Positions 1-11,379 of a stretch of DNA of 64,000 nt are shown one piece after another. Positions within the stretch are counted from its first letter, which is position 1, and each line of letters opens with the position of its first letter. Location: assembly GCA_012845835.1 (NCBI GenBank), contig JABAKD010000021.1:5408477-5472476 (forward strand), in the 5' to 3' direction. The notes beneath the pieces are model-generated. The model saw only the letters and a list, made by a program, of their open reading frames with translations, did no database searches and was not told the origin of the DNA. Both the position numbers and the translations under genes were made by a program. This stretch comes from Undaria pinnatifida (Eukaryota > Sar > Phaeophyceae > Laminariales > Alariaceae).

Positions 1-1400
1 GGAGTTGGCGGCGTGTGGCGAAGAGGTGGTGAGGCTGACGCTGCAAGGGTGCGGGGGCTGACGAAGAAATTCAAGGGAAACGTGGATTGGTGAAGATGAT
101 CTCGAAGGAGGGTCTGGTAACGGGGAGGTTGGCGACGCCGTTTCAAATTCGCGAGGTGGACCTACAACCGGATCTTGGTTTGGACGCTTCGTTCGAGACC
201 GTTGGGCGGCTGTGCCTGGAGATGGTGGTGTACTGGAGGAAAGCGTGACGGACTAGCAGTAAGGAAGGCAGGGACAAGAACCGGTTGCTCATCAATTTTG
301 GAGCGGATGGGCATGGTGACAAAATCGTGTGCGATCGGTATTTCACTGCCAAGGGATGGGGTGCAGAGATGTGTGGCAGGTCCAGGAGGTCGAGTGAGAG
401 GAACGAAGACGTGCTAAGAGCATCCGGATCTGTTGCCAACAGAAGGCGGGGCGGAAAGGTCACCAGGTGTACGGCTCAAGGGGGGGGGGGGGGGATATCC
501 GTTTCAAGAAAGGCGTGCAACTCGGGGGAGTGAAAGGGAGGGGAGTCGAGGGGGCGTGGAATCCCACTTCAAGACATGGAACACCGGGGGCAGAGCTACC
601 CGAACAGGACGTGTAATACTGCGGACAAGACGGGTTGGGGTTAGTGATTCGGAACGAACGCCAAACTCCAGTGGGTGAAGCTCTTACAGTACTACCGAAA
701 CAGTGTTTGGGAAGGGGAGGGGGGGGGCGCAACGAATGCCCTTCGTTAGCGGCCGGACGGGGGGTGTTGAAGGTGTGAGCAAGAGCGCAGGTAACGCACT
801 GCCTGATAAAATAGCTGGAGCAGGTAAGAGGGAGAAAAGGAGATCAACAAGAAAGGGTACAGGGGCGGACCTGCTTCCGCTACACTCCCCGAGGCTGACA
901 GGGCTGACGAAAAATGGAGCCTTTTTGAAGTGATCCAGAGAAGAAGGAAGCTATGGGCGTTGCGGGTGCTCGGGAGATACCAAAGGTCGAATATTGCAGG
1001 ATGTGCTGTGGGTTTTCAGAGTGTTGGAGGGGAGAACAGGGTACTGGAGTAGACAGCCAAGGCAGGAAAGGAGGTGGGGCGTGTTGCGGGGGAGGGTGGA
1101 GCGAGAGAGACAGACTGAGAACGCGCCTTCTGCATGTGAGTTTTGGCTGTCGAAGTTGTCTGTCAGAGTGGGGGGCAGGTCAGCCGCGTACAATAGCTGG
1201 GAAGGGAATTTAGCTGTTTTGTTTGCCTGCCACAGTGGAGGGCAGATCCGCCGCGTACAACGGTTGGATTCGGAGACGGGGGGAGGGGGCGGGGGGGGGG
1301 GGGGGGATTGGGCGATAATGGCCGTCACAGTTCTGCGTACTTCCCGCGTGGAAAGGAACGCCACGGACCACAAATAAAGCGCATTTTTGGTGAAGAGTAG
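1..1400 (+). mobile_element. 3' end of a second split-direct-repeat (Ngaro-like) retrotransposon copy, decayed
   Basis: The stretch is strongly G-rich on the plus strand, like the 33.6-41.5 kb retrotransposon and unlike the AT-richer DNA after 1.4 kb. From about 1150 to 1390 it carries the landmarks of that element's B repeats: a GTCAGCCGCGTAC block (present twice, near 1180 and 1250), a long G tract at 1278-1306, a GAACGCCACGG block and an AAAGCGCATTTTTGGTGAAG-type end. The B repeats at 40.6 and 41.3 kb show the same order. Upstream are short open stretches (about 90-240 and 285-533, plus strand) that I do not recognise. They may be decayed element coding sequence. The rest of the element lies outside the window. 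Assignment rests on shared end landmarks only. Confidence 0.5.
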
Positions 1401-1659
1401 ACCAAAATTAAAATAACGTGCGTTCATTGAAGACAACGACATCAGTACACCCATGTTCTTCATCCTACGGTGTAAGCAGCTACAACTTCTGTGGTGGCAG
1501 CCGTGAGAAGGGTAAGACATGACCAATCACACTTGTCCAAGGCAAAACAAACAGTGGAAAATGTATATCGTACCGGGTACGAAAACAAAACGAGACAAGC
1601 CCAGATCACCCAAAGAAAAACAAAAGGATACGTAGGGATATACAAAATGCCAACAGGGG

Positions 1660-2215
1660 TTATGATTAACATCATGCAAGAAAATCAGAAGGCTGCAAGA
1701 AGAACGAACGGCATAAATAGGTGCTGGAGAGGGAAACAGCAGTTGGGCATTGAGGAACAGGTAGCTGTTGCATGGACGAAACTACACGCGAACAAGCGAA
1801 ATGCTATGCCGGCATACCAAAGGCGGTCCTCTTCGCGGTTGAACGAACTCGAATTTTCGGCAAAAATTGGAAAAAAAACGATATTTTCGGGTGTGTGAGA
1901 GGATGCAACGAACTAGCGAAAAATCAAAAAAAAAAAAAAAATGATATCTGACATGGACCAGGGACCAGACAGGAGTTTTGAAAAACATTATGCAAGAGTA
2001 TCAGAAAGGCTGCAGGATGAACAAAATAAGTGCTGAAGAGGAACAGACAACGACCGTTGCACTGATGAAACTACACGAAAAAGCAGCAGAAAAAACATGC
2101 CGGCATCCAGAGAGATTTTGTTTTTCGCGGTTGTTTTATTTCGAGTTTTCCCGAAAAAGTTTCGGCATTAACGATACTTTCGCGAAAATCCGGAACAATC
2201 TCTTCGAAAAAATCG
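1660..2215 (+). repeat. Diverged tandem duplication, about 315-bp period
   Basis: Two neighbouring blocks (about 1664-1890 and 1980-2215) share an ordered series of words: ATGCAAGA, CAGAAGGCTGCA, a GTGCTG block, GAGGAACAG, GAAACTACACG and ATGCCGGCA, followed by a TTCGCGG block and a GAATTTTC/GAGTTTTC block. Both can be read as short basic peptides starting MINIMQE and MKNIMQE, but there is no long frame. I do not recognise a protein. This is best described as a non-coding or long-dead duplicated segment of an unknown element. Confidence 0.55.
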
Positions 2216-2479
2216 ATCCTGTGTCCGGCGCGGACGGAAAACATAATTAGAGAAAAGAGAGAAATCAAGCAACAACAAAATATCAACGGGAGCCATCACG
2301 AGAACAAGTGTAATTATTGCCGCTTTCGCGCTCCCTCCACATTAAACTTGACGTAAACAAACGAAACAAAATACCGCTCACTGTAGCGTTCAGAGCTGTA
2401 GTAGCACACGTTCTCGTTTAAGCCTTGCGACACGATCTACCATTTCGATTCTGCATTGGAAAATAGTTGCATTTCAATA

Positions 2480-3600
2480 CGGCTGCCCAAACCCTTTACC
2501 CCTCGCCACCGTGGTTTCTCCTTGCCGAGCTGCTTTTAACGGCCACTGCTGCACGGCGCAACCAGCCATCCTCCCCTGGCCACTGCGTCATCTCGTCACC
2601 AAGCATTCCGCCGCGTCGACAACCCCACGGTGACAGTTCCCAGTCTTCTTTACCGCCCGGGGCCATAGAACCGGCCCTTCGCAGGGCAGCAAAGGGTTAT
2701 CCGTTGACCCCGCGGCGGCGTCGAGAAATAGAATAGGGGAGACACCCGTAAACCCCTCGGTCACAAGCTATCTATAGACCCCTCGATGGCTTTGAATGAC
2801 CGTGATGTTGTCTGCCAGACACTAGGCCCAACTCGTTTTTTGTACGATAAGTCCCGGTTTCTCCGCACCAACCATTGTCCAGGGCATCACGCGATGAGGC
2901 AAACGTTTATAGGTTGTCCGGGGCACGGTCCCCGCAAAGAGGAGGCGTTGTTTGCGAACGGTCGTCTAGACGCCCTCACTTTTGTGCGCTCTTGACGGCC
3001 TCCCGTAACAAATGAGGTGGTCGGCGCGTTGACGGCGCTGGAAGCCAATGATTACTGGGAGGAGGGTTGTGGTGTGCGGTTCTGAGCTTGGCGAAGTTCC
3101 CCTTGGTGAACGTCGAAATCACCGCCCCGTACAGCAGAGCTTCCATGACCTCGACGTTTGGCAGAGGCGAATCTTTAGTGTCAACGGGGCATCTTCCATG
3201 TCGTACAGCTCCCTGGAACTAATCGCGGCATGCCCATGCCAGTCGGACCCGTGTTATTGTTTCTGCTTAGACGTCGGCGCTTGCGTCCACAAAAACGCCC
3301 CGGTAGAAAACAGCATCGTCTGCTTAGACCTATTGCCCGCTGCTTCGACGACAGTTAATAACACTGAGTCCGGAGTTCATGGATGAGACTTCGCAGCAGC
3401 GTTCTGCGGCTTCCTTCCCGACAGGATGGGACTTGCTGGGTCGAAGACGGTCACACAATGGTGGTCGCAACTTCGCAAGGCCCTCCGCCGGTTTAGACAC
3501 AATTACTTCATCGTTGGAGTTCAGCATATCCCAGAATACCTGCGTACAGATGCATATGGTTTGAACTCCACCCTGCCCGCCCCGAGGTCCTCTTCGAGGC
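2480..3600 (-). pseudogene. Decayed LINE (non-LTR) reverse transcriptase, C-terminal half
   Basis: Read on the minus strand in switching frames, this gives an ordered series of blocks I recognise from stramenopile LINE reverse transcriptases. First comes the palm region with IVSKPAEGLAK (about 3500-3465), where the catalytic YADD box would precede and here reads as a decayed NDE. Then come RVRLAWAC (about 3250), an LYDMEDAPLTLKIRL-like stretch (about 3200), LLYGAVISTFTKGNFAKLR (about 3135-3075), RKQRLLFAGTVPRTT (about 2950-2905) and GVVDAAECLV near the C terminus (about 2620). At least four frameshifts and several stops separate the blocks, so it is dead. In life it would copy element RNA at a nicked target. 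No endonuclease domain or poly-A tail was identified. The family call rests on remembered motif order, so a translated search is the test. Confidence 0.65.
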
Positions 3601-3609
3601 GAGCCAATA

Positions 3610-4840
3610 CTCTTTATATGTGTGAGTCCTTACTGAAGGTATGTGTGTGTCGCAGAGGCGGAAAATACGATCAAAAGAAGCGGTGATCGAAAATATCCTC
3701 ATCACCGCAGTGCCTGAGTTTGTGTGTGGTCGAGCTGTTTATTGTTGTAGTGCTTGCTCACCGTTAGCAGTAGGCACGAGAGATCGCATGCCTCTGTGGA
3801 ACAGGCGGATAATGGTCAGCATTTTCTCCAGGACGCCAAAGCACCCATAGAAGCCATCGGTCGACAGGATGACGATATGTGAAGACAAAAACTATGAAGA
3901 AATAGCTCTTGACGAATCCGTGTATTTTCTTCATATTATTAAACTATGAAAATTTGACTACCCATCTACACCCAGAACAACCAGTGTTCGTGCGAATACT
4001 TCTAACATGGCGATCTCTCACCACTGACGTCAGAAACTAAGAGACAGATATACGCACCATTACCAATACAAGGCGGTCTGTCCTATGCTAACCGTACTAA
4101 TGAACTTTGCCGTCAAGTCCCGTCAAGAAAATCACTCCCGGCGCGACTCGTCCCGTCCCGTCGATATATTGTCGTTTACCGTCCCATCATTCAAGCCTAC
4201 ACTTTGCTGTTGTCTTTACCGTCAAGGTCAGACGACCAAACTCGCCCCCTGACGGCCAAGACTCGCCCCTGTCCGTTGTCTCTTCCCCTCCATTCCCATC
4301 AAGAATATTTGTGGTTGTTGTTGTTGATCTCACACGAACTCGCATAATCAAGTCCGTGGTCACAGGCTCAGTCATTTTGGAGCTGAGGAATACCCCAGGG
4401 AAAAACATAAACAACCCAAGGTGGTACACGCACATATCACACCTTATGCCATTCATGCCTCCATCAGAGCATATGAAAGTGAAATCAGGAGGCAGTCTAC
4501 GATGTGCCAGGCCCATACCGGTGCATGCGTCTCACTACTCACTCACGCCTGGAGAAACCGACTAGTGCCCTAAAGAAACGAGCTCCGTGTTAACACAACA
4601 AAACAGCAGTAGCCATACTCATTGCACGTGTCATACAGCAACGTCGTATGGCCATGCGATGAGAAACGCATTGGACACCGGGGCAAAAACTATTCAAGCC
4701 AGCACACCCAGACGTAATCGCCAAAAAATACGACAAAAATGCGATTTCAAAATGTTGAACATTCAAACCAAAGCGTTCACGGAGGACAAAAGTAACCATT
4801 ACATAGAGTTGATGGTACAATAGAAGTCATATATATATAT
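3610..4840. other. No supportable gene; TCCCGTC-rich patch
   Basis: No convincing coding sequence is visible. Between about 4110 and 4260 there is a dense run of CCCGTCA and ACCGTC words, similar in style to the 12.4-13.2 kb inverted-repeat element but without matching ends. Open frames across this patch (for example about 4107-4565) are compositionally driven and not trusted. Confidence 0.4.
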
Positions 4841-4849
4841 ACTGGAGTA

Positions 4850-5925
4850 TTATATAAAAAATGAAAATACACTCCAGCTGTGAGATCGAAGATTTCGTCG
4901 AAACTCATCTTTGCAAGCTGTGTGTGATACTCCGATCGCGCGCATTACGAGTTGTGCGTCCTCATTAAGGATATAGGTCGGCGACTCCCCTTACAACTAC
5001 AGTGTAGCTATCAGGGTCAACAGGATGATTTAAGTCAGTCTGTGCGCGGAAACTATGAAACCTGTTTCTATTTATAATACATATATATTTACTGTGTACC
5101 GGTCGCCCCGGGTGGTGTATCAGGTTGTCTTCGAGCCTGCTATATTCCAGTTTTGTGATTTCGAGCCCCGTCGACTGCACACTCGTATAAATTCGTTGGA
5201 ACTTTTTCTTGTGCACAAGATGACTCGCGGAAAGCGCGCGAGCGTGAGTGAGCGACACTCAGTCAAAAATCGACGAGCAGTGGGATTGCTGAATCCTATG
5301 CACGACAAAAAATAAATACAAGACCCGGGGGGGAGAAGAGAGGACACGTGTGACCACGACTTGTCCAGAAGCTGGAAAGCGGAAATGTGAGGAAAAAATA
5401 ATAAAATTGTTGAAGTGTGGAGTCTTGTTCTTCGCATTAAACTGAAATCTCCACCAATCTAATGTACATCCAGCACGGGCGGTGTCCGTGCCGATATCCT
5501 CCTGCCAGAGAATCGAGCTCTACCGGCCACCACCTACCTACGAAACAGATGTACAAGTGTAAAGAGCGCAAACGCAGGTGATCTGGAGCCGCAATGCCGA
5601 ACTCAACGGGTGCAGGCGGTGGTGCACAAGCAAGCCCGCACACCAGACAACGTGAAAGGAAGAAATAATGGAAGGGCGCATGATGCACACACTCACAAAA
5701 TCACACCTGGTACGAACATGTTTCTGGTATGTATGGCAAATACATATAATATATGGACTATGTGACCAACATCACCCTGTTGACCCTGGTACAAGCTACG
5801 CTACCTGTAGTTCCAAGGGGGTATATCCACACCCAGTTATACGCGCGGTCGGAGTATCACACACAGCTTGCGAAGATGAGTTTCGACGAAATCTTCGATC
5901 TCACAACTCGAGTGTACGATTGTTC
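4850..5925. mobile_element. Poly-G-family inverted-repeat element with nested SINE
   Basis: The left arm (4850-5070, plus) starts TATAAAAAATGAAAATACAC and continues with the family core CTCCAGCTGTGAGATCGAAG. Its later landmarks are TCATTAAGGATATAGG and CTATCAGGGTCAACAGG. The right arm (about 5755-5925) carries the same landmarks on the minus strand, in mirrored order and more diverged. The arms are about 170-220 bp and converge on an interior that contains a SINE starting at 5099, immediately after the left arm. Arms pointing inward with a shared terminus look like terminal inverted repeats of a non-autonomous DNA element. There is no transposase inside. Confidence 0.6.
5099..5412 (+). repeat. 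tRNA-derived SINE, copy 1
   Basis: The head CCGGTCGCCCCGGGTGG is followed by a pol III A-box-like TGGTGTATCAGG and, about 40 bp later, a B-box-like TTTCGAGCCCC. The body carries TTCGTTGGAACTTTTTCTTG, GCGGAAAGCGCG, GAGCGTGAGTGAG, TGGGATTGCTGAA and GCTTG/ACTTGTCCAGAAGCTGG. It ends in the A-rich tail AAAAAATAATAAAAT. Two further copies with the same order lie at 10800 and 58391. The tRNA part is too degraded to assign an isotype. Confidence 0.75.
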
Positions 5926-5929
5926 ATGT

Positions 5930-7500
5930 AGTCTAGTCTAAATAAACCACTAATGCTCATGTTTCGGAGGCTTGGTGTATGTCCGGCAGTGCGAGAGGGC
6001 CGAACTTCACTCGGCCTGAGTGTTGTTTCAACCCGCGGTAGTGTTGGTGTGCGGTGTGTATTCTTCCGTTGTTCTCAATACGGTGTACATGCTTGGACTA
6101 TATTTTTATCGCTCGGAAATCAAGGTGCAGATTGAGCTCAACATCGGTTTGCTTTTTCTAAAAAGCACTTTCGAAAGAAACGACAAAACCCCGGGGCCAT
6201 AGAGAGGGAAACCTACACGCCAAATAAGTTTTGTACACACCCGGAGAAACGGAGGATAAAACGGAGAACAAAACACCCAATGCAAGTGCTGCATTTCTTG
6301 TTTTCAATGATGTCGGAGGTGGTGCTGGCGTTTGGTTGTGGATGGTGGTGTACCCTTGTTGGTGTTTCGTCGTTGAGATGTGGTAAGGGTTTTTGTGTAG
6401 CTGTGGGTGCTGTCCATCTCTAACAATGTGCACTACTATAGACTATTGCCATTGGTACGAGTGTCATCGCCCTAAAACTATGTAAAAAGTGGATTTTCAT
6501 GGCGCTGGTCCCGATCCTGTCACGTATCTCCTGCTGCTATTGGGCGCTACCAGACTGTCGTCCTAAACTGTACAACTGTCAACAGCAGGCGCAGTACAGG
6601 TTACCATAGCCATAGCATCTTCACGCCTTCCCAATAACCCGTGTGAACAGATACCGCAAGCACAGACGGGAGCTGGCCTCCTTATCCAAGTTTCGTTTGG
6701 TCGGATTGGATATATATAGGTGACTGGGCGCTGTTTACGTTTCTGATTTCACTCGTAGTAGCAATCTAGTTCAGAGTCACCCCACGGTAGGGGTTGCAGC
6801 TGTTGGGAAAACTAATAATGTACGTGTGTCCGATTGAGCCCCTCGAGTAAGGGACTACCGGTTTGTCATTAGTCAAGAACTTCACGGGTATGTTTATTTT
6901 TCGAGGAAGGCATAAAAGTTTGGTCGGGTTGCTCCAACGAATTCCTTCCAAGTCATTTTCTTCGGGTGAGATACTGAGACTCTCCTCTTGGGAGCTCAGA
7001 AAGTTTCTGCTGCATGCACCGTTACCGTGTGAGACGGCTCTTTAAGTTGTTTTTGTTATCAATTTTCACTTTCCCGCTCAACTCTCAAGTAAGAGGTTTT
7101 ACCCTCGACGACCTTGTGAACAAGCCGTGGCCACATATGTTTATTTCCGTCTGCCCTACGGTACGCCCCGTCATTTTTACCAGTTTAGCCGTAGAAGCGG
7201 GTTCATTAAATATTTCCACTTTTAGCTATGTTTATTTATGGTCGTCGAGGTTCATTAACTTTTGCTATGTCCCTCTCTTACCCTTTCCGCTTATCAAGTT
7301 CTTACGCAAAAGAGAAGGCCCCTACATGGACGAGTGAGCACATACGAAGAAGATCGATAAGCGAGCTCGAACTTGCATCGTTTTGGCTTTGCTTAGTGGG
7401 GACGACATTCACCTATCTATGATACTATCCGACAGGAGACGCTCGCTTTGTATAATACGTGGTATACATGAATGTCGTGGCCGGCGTAAACTATATCAAG
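5930..7500. other. No supportable gene
   Basis: I see no gene, repeat pair or recognisable element here. There is a G/T-rich stretch at about 6295-6420. The short open frames do not show coding character. Confidence 0.4.
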
Positions 7501-7632
7501 ATGCCCAAAGGAAGGTCGAACCAAGGCAATCAGGTAATCACCTCGTCTCCGTGCAACAAGAAGGCGCCCCGAGCAAACCTCAATAGCCCACTGAACAGCG
7601 GTAGAAGCAAAAGCACCGCGGCGGTCGCCTGA
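7501..7632 (+). CDS. Possible 43-aa small ORF or broken N terminus, basic and polar
   Basis: A frame starts with ATG at 7501 (MPKGRSNQGNQV...) and ends with TGA at 7632. The peptide is Ser/Asn/Lys/Arg rich, without hydrophobic segments, as seen at N termini of many transposases and nuclear proteins. After the stop a different frame stays open for about 95 codons to 7952 with Cys- and Tyr-rich content, so a frameshifted longer protein is possible. I do not recognise a family and found no flanking inverted repeats. Weak call. Confidence 0.2.
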   Translation: MPKGRSNQGNQVITSSPCNKKAPRANLNSPLNSGRSKSTAAVA

Positions 7633-7959
7633 GTGTTCCTCGCCATTTTTGGTGGACAACTGCTGTGCTGTCGCGGGTGGCCTGCCATTCAAAGACGAAT
7701 TGCTGCTGTTACACAAGGCGATCTAACAGCTACGCCACAACGATTTGCTGTGATGCATGTAGTGTTCACAGCATACGACACACAAACATTGGGTCACAGA
7801 TAGATGCATACGGTCACGATAAATGCATACGATTTGGAAGTAGACCAGGTCGTCAGTTCACCGTGCCGTATCAGGGGAAAAACGCCTCATTGATTTTCAA
7901 CAGTAAGTATTACACACTGCGATATTTCACAAACAAAGGTCGCCCCACTTGACCTGCCC

Positions 7960-8580
7960 CTCACACACTGCCGCTTGTACGGTTGTTCCAAGGGTAGTTC
8001 ATGCTTCGTAAATACGTTGCTACATACGTATCAAACAAAGCACACTTCAACTGTGTGGTACATAATTTTTCCAACTCAAAGCTGACTGCTGTCTACCCGT
8101 CGGTTCATAGAGTCGAGGTTTAGCTATTATTGTAGATAGAAGATGCGATTTACGCTCACATGTTGTACTCGTGCGTGTCGCAGATGAAAGATTTACGGTC
8201 ATTGTTCAGTAATACACGCGTGTTCGTGCGGTCATCGTGCAGGAGAATACTTTCAACTTGTACTCGCTCAGCATGGAAGGAGTGCGAGTGTGTCATATTC
8301 ACATCATTCAACAACGTATTTTTGTTCCATCCTCCGGGACGAGCTCTGCGATCACCACCTACAATGTTTGTAACTATACGCGTTATCCCAGAAAGAGCAA
8401 GCTCTGTGGTCCGTGAATATCACCAACTGAAGACGCATCATAAAAAATCGTTCCACGGTACGATCGAACACGGTACCCTAACACGGCAACGGTGAAGGTG
8501 TTGGGCAAATTCGGAGGTCCACGAGGGAATTGCGCTTTGATTTTCATCGACGAGGGTATTAGGTCTATATATACAGTATA
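7960..8580. other. No supportable gene
   Basis: Nothing recognisable. Open frames around 8160-8495 (plus) lack coding character. Confidence 0.4.
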
Positions 8581-8584
8581 TATA

Positions 8585-9226
8585 TCCACCCTCTCTTTAC
8601 TCACTGATTGTACGACTTACCCCAGGATATACATGATAAACTGCTGTATTATTTCCAAACCGTCACATTTATCCACTCAAAATAATGTATAGTTTCCGGG
8701 CACATATTGAGCTGCCCCACACGCCCCCCCCCCCCCGCCCCAACCCCCCCCTCCGCCCCCAATAATATACTGGTGCCAAACCCGTCAGATTTATCCCCTC
8801 GAAAGGATTTATAGCTTACATGCACAAATTGCCCCCTCCCCCCCCCCCCCCCCCTCCCTCCGAACCCGCTCACTTTTGATCAAAACCAGGCCCCCACGTC
8901 CTTCAAAACTCCGCCCCACCCCCCTCACCTGTTATTCGATTTACAATATTCACTTGATAAAAGGATACATTTCCCTTCACAGCTGTCAGATTTTGTCCCC
9001 CTCAGAAACGGGTTTTATAGTTTCCGCGCACAGACTGACTAAAATCATCCTGTTGACCCTGATAGGTATACTGTAGTTGTAAGGGGAGTCGCCGACCTAT
9101 ATCCTTAATGAGGACATACAACTCGTAATACGCGCGATCGGAGTATCACACACAGCTTGCAAAGATGAGTTTCGACGAAATCTTCGATCTCACAGCTGGC
9201 GTGTATTTTCATTTTTTATAATATAT
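8585..9226 (-). mobile_element. Poly-G-family element, minus orientation, truncated
   Basis: Read on the minus strand from 9226, it starts with the family end TTATAAAAAATGAAAATACA, then the GCTGTGAGATCGAAGATTTC arm. It continues through TCATTAAGGATATAGG, CTATCAGGGTCAACAGG and GCGCGGAAACTATAAAACCC. The first internal unit ends in a long G tract, seen here as C tracts near 8836-8852. Two more diverged copies of that unit follow (GCATGTAAGCTATAAATCC, then CCCGGAAACTATACATTA), with a second C tract at 8724-8737. It is truncated before the GTGCTAGGTCTAG block found in longer copies. No coding sequence. Confidence 0.75.
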
Positions 9227-9241
9227 CTACGAGTACTCGTC

Positions 9242-9571
9242 ATGTCGTTCACATCAAGCACGACGTACACGATTGAATTTCTGATGTCATTTTTACATAA
9301 GGGCCTAACGCCTCGCAACACTTTCGACATCACGAAGGTGACGGGGGCAGCCATGATGGCGACCATGCAAGAATTGGAAAACTGCATACGTGTAGTCTTT
9401 GAATGCGAACAACCGGACGGAGTAGTTTATTGTTGGCGAGTACACAATAGGTCTTGTGACATATACTCCGACGTATGCCATGTAGCAGCCGATCGAGGTT
9501 CCAACGTGAGAATTTTGCCCTCCGATGGGACTGGGATGTTACGTATATACCGTTGTTTTGGCAAATTATAG
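9242..9571 (+). CDS. Unrecognised 109-aa open frame beside an element end
   Basis: The frame begins with ATG at 9242 (MSFTSSTTYTIEFL...), 16 bp beyond the poly-G element end, and stops at 9571. Composition is mixed rather than repetitive, with six Cys and a plausible amphipathic N-terminal half. I see no signal peptide or membrane segment and recognise no domain. It could be an exon or a chance frame. The antisense strand also stays open over part of it. Low confidence. Confidence 0.25.
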   Translation: MSFTSSTTYTIEFLMSFLHKGLTPRNTFDITKVTGAAMMATMQELENCIRVVFECEQPDGVVYCWRVHNRSCDIYSDVCHVAADRGSNVRILPSDGTGMLRIYRCFGKL

Positions 9572-9664
9572 TCTAAGCACACAACATTCCAAAAATACCA
9601 GGTACGTCGTTCATCGTGAAACCGGAAGTCGACTGGCGCTGCACAGCCATGCATGCATTCTTGT

Positions 9665-10190
9665 AACTCATACGGGCGGACGGAGGCCCAACAGGGCGAG
9701 CACGTCGTTGACATTGAGAAACCACACGGTATCCAGGTCTTGTTTCATATGTTTGCGTCTTGTCTCCTCTGATTTCCAATGATGGTCGTGCCTCTTCCTG
9801 TGCCGCAGCTCACCGGTATCTCCGCAGTGTACAAAAATAAAACAATACCGGTAGTTGGTTTATAGTCTAATCCATTGAGTTTGAATGGATGTTGTGGCCG
9901 GCCCCGCTCCGATATTGTTTTCTTACTTCTCCGGCACACCCCATCCCGCTCCTAGCTGCCCTGATGAGCGACACCGTCGCCGCCACATTCCCATCGTCAG
10001 GCCACTCGATCGCGAGGTCGAACTTCGTTTCGCGCTGTGATTCATTTTTCCCTCCAACTGTAGCACTCGCCTGAGACTTGTACTCCCGGTGTGCATGCGT
10101 GAGGTTGCGTATCCCCGGCATAACCCCACGAAAAAGGAGATCGAAGACGTCTTGTCGGTTGGCACCATTTGTCCGCAAATATGTCGAGTG
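9665..10190 (-). CDS. Possible minus-strand gene fragment, two exon-like blocks
   Basis: Block 1 (about 10190-9927, minus) is hydrophilic and balanced. It contains RTNGANRQDVFDLLFRGVM and later KFDLAIEWPDDGNVAATVS, and ends at a consensus donor (GAA|GTAAGA, GT at 9926-9925). Block 2 (about 9769-9672, minus) follows an AAATCAG acceptor-like site, reads ...MKQDLDTVWFLNVNDVLALL... and ends before GTATGAG, another donor-like site. The implied intron is about 155 bp. No start codon or family is identifiable, and block 1 has no good acceptor upstream, so this may be a decayed gene. Splice calls are by eye. Confidence 0.3.
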
Positions 10191-10239
10191 TCAGGAGACG
10201 GTATTGTGACACCTCGACCGAATGTATTTTTCAAATAAT

Positions 10240-10795
10240 ACGCCTTGACTGACGCTAAAATGCTACTTTTTCCTGCAGAATGCTTCGTTTGACGCCCTTG
10301 ACCGCTGAACGTTTTTCCTTGACTGACCGTCTCTTGACCTTTCTGTAAGTGTAAGCTCCAATGAAGTCTATCCTCATACTGCTATGGTAGGTGACTTTAG
10401 GTCGTTCGGAATCTTAACTAACAACCATCACATGGCATCACGGTCGAGCCTCTACACCGGCACTCTACGTAGATCACAAAAATGCCCTGCGACCTGAGTG
10501 TGTAGCTTTGTATCCTGAAGCTTGAGACGATCCCGCTCGACGCGGAAAACACGATGATATTATTGTAGCCTCCTGCACCGTGGGATGAGCGCTCGGCTCT
10601 CATTTGTCGATGGAGGGTTTGTGTCTGTTTGCGGCCGCTGGGAAAAGCCATTCGAGCGCCACCTTTGGAGCATTCATGCCCCCTCATCCTCAGTTAGAAC
10701 AAACATTTCACCCATTTAGGCCAAGCTATTGTTAGTTGCTAGCGGAACAGGCCGTTTAGTCGATAAAATTTGGGCTAGGCAAATGCTTCCTAATA
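10240..10795. other. No supportable gene
   Basis: No gene, repeat or element recognised between the possible minus-strand exons and the second SINE. Confidence 0.4.
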
Positions 10796-10799
10796 ATAA

Positions 10800-11107
10800 C
10801 CGGTCGCCCCGGTGGCGTATCAGGTTATCCTCGAGCCTGGTATAGGTCAGTTTCGTGAGTTCGAGCCCCGCCGAGTGCATACTCGTACAAATTCGTTGGG
10901 ACTTTTTCTTGTGCACAAATTGACTTGCGGAAAGCGCGAGAGCGTGAGTTAGCAACATTCGATGAACAATCGACGAGCAATGGGATTGCTGAACCCTATG
11001 GGCGATAAAAATTGAAGGCAAGAACCGGGGAGGAGAAGGGATGACACCTGTGACCACAGCTTGTCCAGAAGCTGGAAAGTGAAAGTGTGCTAAAAATAAA
11101 ATATTTA
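10800..11107 (+). repeat. tRNA-derived SINE, copy 2
   Basis: Same layout as the copy at 5099. The head is CCGGTCGCCCCGGTGGCG, the A-box-like segment TGGCGTATCAGG and the B-box-like segment GAGTTCGAGCCCC. The conserved body blocks follow (TTCGTTGGGACTTTTTCTTG, GCGGAAAGCGCGAGAGCG, TGGGATTGCTGAACC, GCTTGTCCAGAAGCTGG), then the tail TAAAAATAAAATA. It is closer to copy 3 than copy 1 is. A TAGTCTAGACTA palindrome lies about 25 bp past the tail. Confidence 0.8.
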
Positions 11108-11109
11108 TA

Positions 11110-11370
11110 CGATATATATATATAGTATAGTTTAATAAATAGTCTAGACTATACAACGAAGTACATTGCTTCTACATTTCGCCATATATTTCTTCCCGTT
11201 TGGGTTCCCTGGCGTGGCTACTGAGGGAACGATGTCGGTATGAACATCGCCATCGAAGATACAGCGATAATAAGTAGAGAGAGCAGACTAGGCGGTAACG
11301 CTCCTAGCACGCTAGTAGTTGCATTTCGAACCTAGGTCGCGTGCTGCTCAGACGTCGGCCGGGTGTCATC
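11110..11370. other. No gene; AT-rich flank
   Basis: A (TA)n-like stretch follows the SINE tail, then TAGTCTAGACTA at 11141. Nothing else was recognised. Confidence 0.4.
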
Positions 11371-11379
11371 CTCTATAGA

